Part shown: positions 54,337-62,649 of the stretch, in pieces
How the letters are laid out: each line of letters starts with the position of its first letter
Numbering within the stretch: the stretch's first letter is position 1
From: Paramacrobiotus metropolitanus
Lineage: Eukaryota; Tardigrada; Eutardigrada; Parachela; Macrobiotidae
Assembly (NCBI RefSeq): GCF_019649055.1
Contig: NW_026570293.1
Span: 558,001 to 622,000 of the forward strand
DNA: 64,000 nucleotides
Direction: 5' to 3'
Translations under genes and position numbers: made by a program
The notes under the pieces: model-generated
The model's input: the letters and a program-made list of their open reading frames with translations, nothing else
The model's database searches: none
Told to the model about the DNA's origin: nothing

Positions 54337-56538
54337 TCATTTCTTCAGCGCCTTCCGAGCCGTATGCGCTATGCTGATATGTTCCATCGGTTGTCCCAAC
54401 TTGGCGACATGAGCTCGGAAGAACGGTGGAATGTCGTCCTTCATGGTATTAGACACTAATTGATTCTGTGTCTTGTAATGTGCCAGTCTCGCAGCAAAGA
54501 CCTTTTGCCCCATCCTTTTTGCGGCATAGTCCTTAGGATCCACCTGTAGTCCTATCGATGCCCTTGCTGCAAGCAACTTGAAGGCTGGATTCACATGTCG
54601 TAAAACAAACTGAGCCACGTATTCTTGGCGTTCGGGATAGTCTCTGTAATAGAACTGTGTCATCCCGATTGGGTCAGTTGTGTCCAGCGGTACATCCAAT
54701 AAACTTAAATCCACCAAACTGTGTAGCCCATTCCGTCGGATAGGGAGATAACAGTCCCGTACTGAATCGCGGTGGATGAATAATCGACGAAAAGTTCCTT
54801 GTTCCACTCCCTGTTTAATCTCTCTCGCATAACCTGAGTCGAGTAGGAATTGGCTCAACTGTCTCAGAATTGTGAGGATCTTGTTAGCTTCGACCGAATC
54901 CGATTCAATACCAAAGTATCGGCAAATTTCGACCATTTGCTCATCGATATCAGTCGTGTTGTATTCCATATCAATACTTTCAGGACGTCGGTTGTCAAAT
55001 CTGGAGTTCTGTCGCTGATCAGCCTGGCGATGATTATCCGGTTCTCGTTGACCTTCCAGTTCACGTTGTTCTCCTGACTCAGGCTGCGACGGTTCGTTAC
55101 TCGCCGGTTGTTCCGGTTGGAGGTCACTATCCAGAATTACATTTCGTCGATACGTCACGTTCTCTTGAGACGTTTCCGCAATCGAGCTGGTTCCTTCCAT
55201 CGCATCGTCTTCTTGTACGACACTCACAATTGGATCCACGACGTGAACCATTGACTCTACCCGCTGATACTTTGGAGGTGAATCTTCCCGTTCAGTGCTT
55301 GATGACCTTTTACTTGCGCCCGAGTCAAAGGTCGCATAAAATGCGGCTCTCTGTTGCCATCTCTTATCCTGTGGGTCAGGCGTTCGATTTCGCGTATGTT
55401 CACGTCTTTTATCCCATGACCTTTCGGGTGTTGACATCCTGACATTGCGGTTCCGGAATGCAACTCCCATCGGCACCTGATGCCCTTGTTTTTCAGGCTC
55501 TGCACGGAACGTCTCCGCACGCCGTTTTTGAATACTCATTTCCGTAACTTCGTCTCCATGGCGCACCCATCCTCTTCCGCCACGGTAATCTCTATCATGA
55601 GAACGTTCGCGTGACCTTTCGTTGCGGTAGTCACGTGTCCTCTCACGAGAGTGTTCGCGTGACCTTTCCCTCTGTCGTTCAGAAGTTCGCTCATATTCTC
55701 GTGAATGTCCGCGTGACCTTTCTCTATGCGGGGGCGAACGTGGTCGTATAAAACCTTCGTCCCGTTTAAAATTCCTGAATGCCTGCAGCACATCGCTTTC
55801 GGTTCGGCGAGATTTACGTAGGTCATCCATACGTCTTTCGACTTCCTTCTTTATGTAGGGTGCCGGCGCGAACCCGTCTTGAAGTCGTTTCTTCTCCCGC
55901 AACAGCATTTTGAATACCTCGTCTGACATGGCAGCTGGATCTTTCGTTATCGTTTCAATTTGTATGATAAGTGATTGTCGTACAAGTTGCATTTCGTCTT
56001 CGTTAAGGCTGGCCATGCCCGTAGGTGCAACTAAACTCGATGTGCTGGGCAGCCCCTCTCGTGCAGCCTGTTCACTTGCTCTCTTATTTTCCGCATTAAT
56101 TTTCGCGCGGATTTCGTCTTCCATTTGCTGAGCTCGCATCTTCGCTTGGTCTTCTTCAAATTTCTTCCGATACGCGTCTGTCTGTGGACACTTCAACGGC
56201 TCCAAGGTGTCATCCCAACCAGGTTCGTTGTTCCGGATCGCTTCCCGGTAGCGATCCTCGAGTAGCATTCGCTCTTCCACTGGGATGCTGCCGTAATTTC
56301 TTGCGCTTATGAGATTTCGAAAAACGTCCAAGTTCCCACGTTTCGCTTCCATGATCCCGACAAGGGTGACGGCATGCGGGTCTTCCAGCTTGTGAATACA
56401 AGTGTAGCAAGGGAATTTTTTATCAACCTTTTTGTTGTTCCGCAAACAGTCCGGACATTTCGGATTATAGCCCGTAAACTGATCGATGTCTGCCGCCGTT
56501 CCCGTACGTTTAGGAGTGGCTTGACCTTTCTGTGCCAT
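54337..56538 (-). CDS. 733-codon zinc-ribbon and SR-rich protein of the giant element
   Basis: An intact minus-strand ORF from ATG 56538. Residues 28-47 hold CxxC-x12-CxxC (CPDC, CYTC), a zinc-ribbon-like pair. Residues ~130-260 are charged and helical. Residues ~270-330 are an Arg-Ser/Arg-Glu stretch (RERSRGHSREYERTSER), in which several ERSR codons are the AAAGGTCA word read in one frame. The region to ~540 is acidic and Gln-rich. The last ~190 residues are more globular (MVEICRYFGIESDS, RRLFIHRDSVRDCYLPIRR, YYRDYPERQEYVAQFVLRH). No known domain was recognised in the globular end. Nucleic-acid binding is a reasonable guess from the zinc and SR parts. Uninterrupted ORFs this long suggest recent function. 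Confidence 0.65.
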   Translation of the reverse strand: MAQKGQATPKRTGTAADIDQFTGYNPKCPDCLRNNKKVDKKFPCYTCIHKLEDPHAVTLVGIMEAKRGNLDVFRNLISARNYGSIPVEERMLLEDRYREAIRNNEPGWDDTLEPLKCPQTDAYRKKFEEDQAKMRAQQMEDEIRAKINAENKRASEQAAREGLPSTSSLVAPTGMASLNEDEMQLVRQSLIIQIETITKDPAAMSDEVFKMLLREKKRLQDGFAPAPYIKKEVERRMDDLRKSRRTESDVLQAFRNFKRDEGFIRPRSPPHRERSRGHSREYERTSERQRERSREHSRERTRDYRNERSRERSHDRDYRGGRGWVRHGDEVTEMSIQKRRAETFRAEPEKQGHQVPMGVAFRNRNVRMSTPERSWDKRREHTRNRTPDPQDKRWQQRAAFYATFDSGASKRSSSTEREDSPPKYQRVESMVHVVDPIVSVVQEDDAMEGTSSIAETSQENVTYRRNVILDSDLQPEQPASNEPSQPESGEQRELEGQREPDNHRQADQRQNSRFDNRRPESIDMEYNTTDIDEQMVEICRYFGIESDSVEANKILTILRQLSQFLLDSGYAREIKQGVEQGTFRRLFIHRDSVRDCYLPIRRNGLHSLVDLSLLDVPLDTTDPIGMTQFYYRDYPERQEYVAQFVLRHVNPAFKLLAARASIGLQVDPKDYAAKRMGQKVFAARLAHYKTQNQLVSNTMKDDIPPFFRAHVAKLGQPMEHISIAHTARKALKK

Positions 56539-56878
56539 TTTTCCGCTTCAATCTGTAATTATAAAACAATCCGTCATATTAACTTCTCCACGTTAATCCC
56601 TTCCATTTCCTATCCATATCAAGGCTTTTCTATCATTTTTACGCCTATTCCGTTACTGAGCTGAGACTTTCCTAGCTCCTGCTGCCTTTTCTATCGCTGT
56701 AACGTGGTGACCTTTCTCACGTTATCAGCACTTTCTGACTACTGTGACCTTTTCTATTAGTTCTAGTACTGCTTTCAGTTGACCTTTCGTAACACTTTTC
56801 GCTTTCGTTTTAAACTGTTTTATGCTTTTTCTGTAATATGCAGGGTTCATTACTCGCTGCATACTACACTCGATTAGT
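56539..56878 (-). other. 340-nt spacer between the two long ORFs
   Basis: Three complete AAAGGTCA-type words (plus-strand TGACCTTT near 56,709, 56,741 and 56,781) lie within about 80 bp here, the densest cluster in the element; a fourth lies just inside the neighbouring ORF at 56,523. No ORF is supported. A control or processing region is possible. Confidence 0.5.
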
Positions 56879-59800
56879 TCACTCGGATTCTTTCGTCGAT
56901 GGTTTATACGGCTTGAAATCGATTCGGCCATCTGGCTGAATATGAAGCACTTCGTCCGAGATCAAGGCTTCAACGGCATTCTTAATCCACTCCTTATCGC
57001 TTTCAATATTCAACTCTCCCAATTCATAATTGACGGCCATGAAGTTCGAAAGGTCATTCCATGACGCTCCATTTGTACCGCCGATGGCGTCCAAAGCCAC
57101 GTCTGTGATGGCTATCTTCCAGGCCTCCAATTCCATTTTCAATCTGGGCGTTCGTTCCTGACCCTGCTTCGGAAGGTAGTAAACGACTTTGTTATCCTTA
57201 TTGTATTTACATCCCAGCTTTCCTTCTTTATATGCTCGTTTCAGAGCTCGTTCAGTCATGTTGAGTGACGACCTTCCGTTTGAATTTATTGCCACTTGTC
57301 TCTTCAGATCTGTACCAAGCATCTCTTTTTCTCGGATGATCTGGAGCGCGTTCTGGACTTCGTTCCATGTACGATTATTCACGTCCAATGCCGGCCCTAA
57401 CATGTAATCTGTAGCCTCCTTAGCCGGTGTACCGCTACTTTTCTGGGAGGATGTCGAGTCCGTTGGGTCAGCCGTCGCTGTCTCGTCGATCCTCAGCTTT
57501 GCCAGTGATCCTGATGATGACCCCGCCGATTTTGGTTCGGCTGTCTTCTTCTCCTCCTGTGGCAAAGTCTCTTGACCTTTTAAATCGCCGACCGACTTCG
57601 ATCGTTCCTTCTCAAAGACGTCCTTTAATGGTATGAACAGTGATTTGTGAAACACCTGGCGCGCCGAATCCGCTTCAGCTTCTGCCGCTGCCTTATCCAT
57701 CGGGAGCATGACCTTTTCTTTCTCCCGTTTATCTGACGTCTCATGACCTTTCGGTTGATCTTCTGCGGTAGTTCCAGATGTTTCTTGACCTTTCGACTGT
57801 TCACCTTTTTCTGTCGCAGGTCTAGAAGGAGCCGTTGTTGTAGTATCGTCATCACTTCCCGATTCCGAGTCCATTGGGCCTTTTGTCTTCGATGAAACTG
57901 TGACCTTTTCCATATCCTGACTGTCGGACATATTACAGTGGATCTGTCTTTCCGGTGGTATTAGACCGACTCTCGTGTATCGGATCGGGTGTCCTTTATG
58001 TGCGTTTGTCGTGGCAAGGACGTTCTGTTTAATCAACTTTGGCAATACGCGCTCGGTTGCCGTGTCGATCTCCTTTATCATTCCATTTCCGTCGTTCCAA
58101 ACTGCGTTGATATATTGGCTAATCCGATGGCTTGTTGATCCTAACGGGCTTGTCATCCCTGCGATTGCCCTTTCTACTCGCATTGGGACCGCTTCATTCG
58201 GAGTTGTCAGCGCTTTATCCGAACTGGCTGGTCTGAACAACTTGGCCTCGTACGAGAAACCCGGGTGCCTCTGTATAAGTTTTCCTGCGTTCCGCGCGAA
58301 TTCCAATACGACGTCGAATTTTTGTTTGGTGAAGCTACGATGTTGTTTCTTCAAATACGTCTTCAGGCCTGCTTTAAATTTGGATGTCACCGATGCTGTT
58401 CTTATTCGTGTGAAATTCTTTTCAGCTCCGTTATAGGCCCTGATTACTTCATCGACCGTGTCCAAATTATCATCATCGGGACCATCAAATTCTTCGTCTG
58501 AGGTGAAGTCCAGTTCACTCTCTCCATCTGGTTCAGTGTAATTAACCGTCGCTAATGCATCGATTTTCGTGACTGTCTTGCCCTTCCCTTTGGTCTTAAC
58601 GGGTTCGCTCTTTGCTTTTTTCCCTTTTTCCAGAGCTTCCGCTAGGCTTCTTGGTTCAGTGGTTCTTGATCGTGTCGTTTTCGAGTCCGTATGTGACCTT
58701 GCACTGACCGTCGAAGTGCTTGGAAGGCTCACTTCCGATGCCTCCGATTCACGCGACGTCTCCCGTTTCGCTTTTTCACGAATCTGTTTGTCCTTGCGCT
58801 CCTTTGGCGTGGATGCGGAAATGACAATGGGGACAGCTTGTTTCACCGCTATGACCTTTCCTTTGAGTTTTGATGGCTCTGCTGTAGCCGATTGAATAAC
58901 TTTCTTTGACTTCGTAGGTGTCGATGACCTTTCTTCAACTTCGCCAACTGACTCGTCCAATATCTCGACATCATGCGACGCTGGTTCATCTCTTTTCTTC
59001 TTCCCGGTGCTTGTGCTATCGCTTTCGTCACCGCTCTTCTTCTTCTTATCTTCTTCCTCCCGTCGTTTCTTGAGAAAATCGCCTTTCTTAACCTTGTCAC
59101 GGTTCATGGCCTCTTCCAATCTGGGCGCTTTTCTCGGTTTGACTTTTGAGGGTTTGACTTTTAAGGGCTTTTTATGTTTGTCGGCCGTTTCTTCGTCTGA
59201 GCCTTCTTCCTCAGGTGGGTCCTCGTCTTCCGACTCTGGTTCGTCGTCACCAGGTGGATTACAATAGTCACAGTTTGGTTCATCACACTGAAGGTGCTCA
59301 TGACTTCCTTGGGCAATCTCGAGTACTCTTTGTAGCGAGCGTCTGGCCCCTCCTGTTTCAGTTACGTTTGCCGACGTGCCCTGCGCCTCTTCCGTCTCTC
59401 CGGCTCCGCCTTCTTGTGCCGGGGGATGAATTTCCAAGTGTCTTGTCTCTTTCGGAGATCCCTGTGAGGCGACCTCCCACAAAGGGTTCTTCTTAGCGTC
59501 GTAAAATACCGTTTTGTACGACCCGTCTTCCATTCGTCTTGTCAGTCGGAAATGTGCTCCATCGATCTCCGCTCGATGCCGCATCATGCTGATGAGTGTG
59601 CTCGCTTGAACCACGGCATCTTTTCGGTCGCTTTCAGGTATCAGATCCCATAGCTGGTCAATAGCTGCCTGATTCGCGTTTCGGGCGCTCTCTTCTGATA
59701 CATCCCATGGGGCATATGGGACCGGGTCTCCTGTTATTGGGTCAACTATCACCGCAGTTATGGTTTCCGTAGCTTCTCCATTGTCAGCGAAAAGTCTGAG

Positions 59801-60433
59801 GGTGACCTTTCTGCTTGTCGCCTCTGTATATCTCAGGACCGACTCATAATCATCTGACGATCGTTTCTTCGGATCTGGATCCGCCGTCGGTTTTGAGCGA
59901 GTTCTCTCTTTGATCAACAGTTTGCCGTCCGTTGTGTATGTATATGCCAAGTGGTCATCATCTGTGCCCACTTTGATACGGATCCATGCATCTTCTTCGG
60001 TTGCAACTTTAGATACCACGTGCTTCATCATCTGAACGATAACTCTTGGGTTATGACGTTCTTCTGGAGGAATAAACTGTAGCGCCTCATTGACTATCGT
60101 TTTTGACTCTTTCCCAATGGCATCCTTGACTGACCTATCCGCGAGGGGATTATACGAGTCGATCTCTTTGTTCGTTTTCTTATCGACTATTCGTGCAGTG
60201 ACCTTTCGTTCTTTATGATCTTCCCCAGTGTATTTGGCCGTGAAACTTCTACACTTCGGGAATCGAATCTGACCTTCTGTTCCTTTCGGCGTGGGTGGTA
60301 CACTCTTTCTACCCACTGGAATCGGGGCCTGTGGCTTTGCCGGCTCAGCTGGTGTTGCTTTGCTTTCTGTGGGCTTCTTTGTTCGCTGCCCTTTCTTATC
60401 AGTTTCTTTTGGGCTTGTCGTCGGTGATCTCAC
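56879..60433 (-). CDS. 1184-codon protein of the giant element with a duplicated domain
   Basis: A long intact minus-strand frame. No ATG lies near its 5' end; the frame opens after a TAG about 16 codons upstream and overlaps the end of the preceding frame (60430-60753), so it is probably the continuation of an upstream ORF. Residues ~55-175 and ~205-320 look like two copies of one domain: TARIVDKKTNKEIDSYNP and TAVIVDPITGDPVPYAP, PPEERHNPRVIVQMMKH and PESDRKDAVVQASTLISMM. A CDEPNCDYC cluster and an acidic stretch follow. The middle is Lys/Ser/Glu-rich and likely disordered. A helical part (KFKAGLKTYLKKQHRSF) is near residue 690. The last ~165 residues may hold two winged-helix-like units (TWNEVQNALQIIREKEM; SWNDLSNFMAVNYELG). 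No family is recognised; a structural or nucleic-acid role is a guess. Confidence 0.6.
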   Translation of the reverse strand: MRSPTTSPKETDKKGQRTKKPTESKATPAEPAKPQAPIPVGRKSVPPTPKGTEGQIRFPKCRSFTAKYTGEDHKERKVTARIVDKKTNKEIDSYNPLADRSVKDAIGKESKTIVNEALQFIPPEERHNPRVIVQMMKHVVSKVATEEDAWIRIKVGTDDDHLAYTYTTDGKLLIKERTRSKPTADPDPKKRSSDDYESVLRYTEATSRKVTLRLFADNGEATETITAVIVDPITGDPVPYAPWDVSEESARNANQAAIDQLWDLIPESDRKDAVVQASTLISMMRHRAEIDGAHFRLTRRMEDGSYKTVFYDAKKNPLWEVASQGSPKETRHLEIHPPAQEGGAGETEEAQGTSANVTETGGARRSLQRVLEIAQGSHEHLQCDEPNCDYCNPPGDDEPESEDEDPPEEEGSDEETADKHKKPLKVKPSKVKPRKAPRLEEAMNRDKVKKGDFLKKRREEEDKKKKSGDESDSTSTGKKKRDEPASHDVEILDESVGEVEERSSTPTKSKKVIQSATAEPSKLKGKVIAVKQAVPIVISASTPKERKDKQIREKAKRETSRESEASEVSLPSTSTVSARSHTDSKTTRSRTTEPRSLAEALEKGKKAKSEPVKTKGKGKTVTKIDALATVNYTEPDGESELDFTSDEEFDGPDDDNLDTVDEVIRAYNGAEKNFTRIRTASVTSKFKAGLKTYLKKQHRSFTKQKFDVVLEFARNAGKLIQRHPGFSYEAKLFRPASSDKALTTPNEAVPMRVERAIAGMTSPLGSTSHRISQYINAVWNDGNGMIKEIDTATERVLPKLIKQNVLATTNAHKGHPIRYTRVGLIPPERQIHCNMSDSQDMEKVTVSSKTKGPMDSESGSDDDTTTTAPSRPATEKGEQSKGQETSGTTAEDQPKGHETSDKREKEKVMLPMDKAAAEAEADSARQVFHKSLFIPLKDVFEKERSKSVGDLKGQETLPQEEKKTAEPKSAGSSSGSLAKLRIDETATADPTDSTSSQKSSGTPAKEATDYMLGPALDVNNRTWNEVQNALQIIREKEMLGTDLKRQVAINSNGRSSLNMTERALKRAYKEGKLGCKYNKDNKVVYYLPKQGQERTPRLKMELEAWKIAITDVALDAIGGTNGASWNDLSNFMAVNYELGELNIESDKEWIKNAVEALISDEVLHIQPDGRIDFKPYKPSTKESE

Positions 60434-61660
60434 TCTTTTCCACTCTTCGTGGTGCCACTGGATGGTTCTGTGACCGAACTAGTACGTCCACGTCCTGATC
60501 CTGCAACCGAGCTGGCCCGTGACCTTTCTGCTCGTTCCGTTAATACGGCATCAATCTTCTGCTTTGTGGCCAAAAGGTCCTCGTCCGTCATTTCATCAAC
60601 CGGGGCATCTTTTTCAGCTCTGGGTTTAGATGGTCCCGCGACGCTGGTAGGATGCATCTGTCTTGTTTCCGGGAACACTTTAAGATACCTAAGGATCTTT
60701 TCGACGATCGAAGGCCATGGCCTACCATTTAGCGACGGGTGGTATTGCCACATCGACGCAACTTTTATCGCGTATTCCTGCGCTCTTTTTCAATCAGTTT
60801 TGTCTTTTCCTTCAGGGCGATATGACATGGTTTAATAACGGCTTCCAGGCTGATCAACTTTCCGTACCATGCGTGTTCGTCTTCAACTCGCATGTGAACT
60901 CGAATTCTATAAAGTTCGCGGCATTTTCGATTAAATTCTCGGATAGCTTCAAATCGTTTTCCGTCAGTTTGTCCTCCTTATTCGGAATCATATTTAAGCT
61001 TGCGTCGTCCCTCTCAAATCCAAAGGAAGCTTCGGTGCGTATGCGTGTATTGAAGGTTCACCTGGAGGCGTAAGCCGTAAACCATCTGGTCCAGTCTCGT
61101 CCAAGTTTGGACCCAGTGACGGTAGAATGCCTCTCGGTCGCCTTCCTCCTCTGTGTGGCGAATTACGATGAGGGCGCTGCGCTCCAAGTTGCTGCGGTGT
61201 TCTCATGCGAGGCGCTCCGATATCCGACAGTGACAAGCCTCCCGTCTCCGGAAAAGGCGGTAATATCGGAGATGACCTTTGTGATCGTGGTGGGTTCCGC
61301 TGAATCCACCATGTCCCATAAATCGACTCGGTGTGGAGTCTGTTGCGGTGGCGGCATCAACATTCTTGCCGGTCCCATCATTACTTGTGGTGGTCCCATC
61401 GGTGGGGTATACGATCCTGGATACGGTTGATAAGGGGCGCCCGTTGTTTGTCCCGAATACTGGGTTCCGGCTGGTGAGCCGTGGTGCACCCAGTTAACCG
61501 TGTCCTGATAATTCGTCTGCTGTCCTGGGTCGTGGTACACGTAATATCCCTGGCCGCCATAGTAACCTCCTTGGGTTGTTCCAGGTTCATTCTGAGCCGT
61601 TCCCACTGACGACGTCGATCCTTCACCATATGACGTGTCATAGCCGTATTCACCTTCCAT
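60430..61660 (-). pseudogene. Broken gag-like ORF upstream of the 1184-codon frame
   Basis: Minus-strand pieces in different frames. 61163-61660 begins MEGEYGYDTSYGEG and is Gly/Tyr/Gln/Pro-rich (GGYYGGQGYYVYHDPG). A middle section (about 60,760-61,080) has helical text such as ASLNMIPNKEDKLTENDL and ENLIENAANFIEFEF, with several stops. 60430-60753 reads MWQYHPSLNGRPWPSIVEK. The low-complexity start followed by helices suits a gag-like N-terminus. At least two frameshifts and several stops separate the pieces, so it is probably decayed, although the long frame downstream is open. Confidence 0.45.
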
Positions 61661-62100
61661 TCTTATAGGTGTTGATGCTTTTAGTGGGTTTCCAATACTT
61701 TCCGAGTCTGAATTATCCGAGTTTGTCGTTCCAATCTGTCCATTAACTGTGCTTACCTTCTATAAAACGAAACAATAAAGGTTAACTTTTTGCACAGTGG
61801 TGACCTTTTCTTTTTGCCTTCCAACTCCTATTTTTAATTTATTGTGACCCCTTATTTATGTCTATGTGGTTATTTGTTCTCTCGTCCTTTAGTTATCCGA
61901 TCAAGAAGTTCTTTCTCGGCTGCATCCTCAGGTTCGCCTTTTGGGTCAATAAGTCCGTAGGGGTCGGTTTCTTTTTCTTCTGTTTGGCTTTCCGCTCGTT
62001 AATTGCTTTCGCTATATCACGGCCCAATTGTTCAGCTTTTGATTTGACCGCTTCTATCTCCTCTTCTCTCTTTTTATGAGGTCATTCTCATTACCGGTAA

Positions 62101-62561
62101 CAGTGCGTGGTTCGAAAAAATTCGGGTCACGCTCTGACATCTCAGCGTCCGTACGCTGTTTCGAAAAGTCATCTTTATCTTCGGTAGCAGTGCGTGGTTC
62201 GAAAAGGATTGTTGCAAGTCCTTTTGGAGGTACGCTCTGGTACTTTAAAGCTCGTTTCGGTATCTTTTTCCAGTGACCTTTCTGCCAAATTACCAGCCTC
62301 CGCGTTCAACTTGATTGTGACTGCAGTTTCAAAGTCTTATCCTCTTTCCTTTTCCTTCCTCGCTTCTTTTTTGGTTTATCTCCGTTTAACCCATTCGTTG
62401 ACCTTCTCCCATTTCAGGTAGCGGAGTGGTTCGAAAATGGCTTCTGTTGTGACTGAGTCATTTTCAGACTCCGCTCTGATTCGTCTTCTTTTCGTTAGCT
62501 TTCTCCGTTTCAGGTAGCAGAGGTGGTTCGAAAAGATTTTCAAATCTTTTTGTTAGCTCTG
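62101..62561. repeat. Array of four stem-loops sharing GTGGTTCGAAAA
   Basis: Plus-strand hairpins: A 62,101-62,136 (outer CAG-t-GCGTG/CACGC-t-CTG; inner CGAA/TTCG); B 62,188-62,239 (outer CAG-t-GCGT/ACGC-t-CTG; inner AAAAGGA/TCCTTTT); C 62,420-62,475 (outer AGCGGAGT/ACTCCGCT; inner GAAAATG/CATTTTC); D 62,518-62,561 (outer CAGAG/CTCTG; inner AAAAGATTT/AAATCTTTT). Each is preceded by GGTA(G/A)C and carries GTGGTTCGAA between the stems. Stem sequences differ in a compensatory way. They lie between the integrase and the 3' ORFs, in non-coding sequence. Confidence 0.82.
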
Positions 62562-62649
62562 TTCCTTTTCTCATCGGGTAATGGCGGATGCCATGGTTTC
62601 AACCGGTCAATCGAAACCACTTTTAAGTCTGCTTCCTTCTTCGGATTCT

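Noticed and set aside
60430-60433. ATGA-like stop/start overlap between two minus-strand frames
   Set aside because: The downstream frame starts with GTG rather than ATG at this point and continues upstream to a TAG, so a frameshift in a decayed ORF explains it better than coupled translation.
62101-62561. tRNA genes suggested by GGTTCGA words
   Set aside because: The word occurs between two stems without an acceptor stem, A box or CCA-like end; the units are a different structure.
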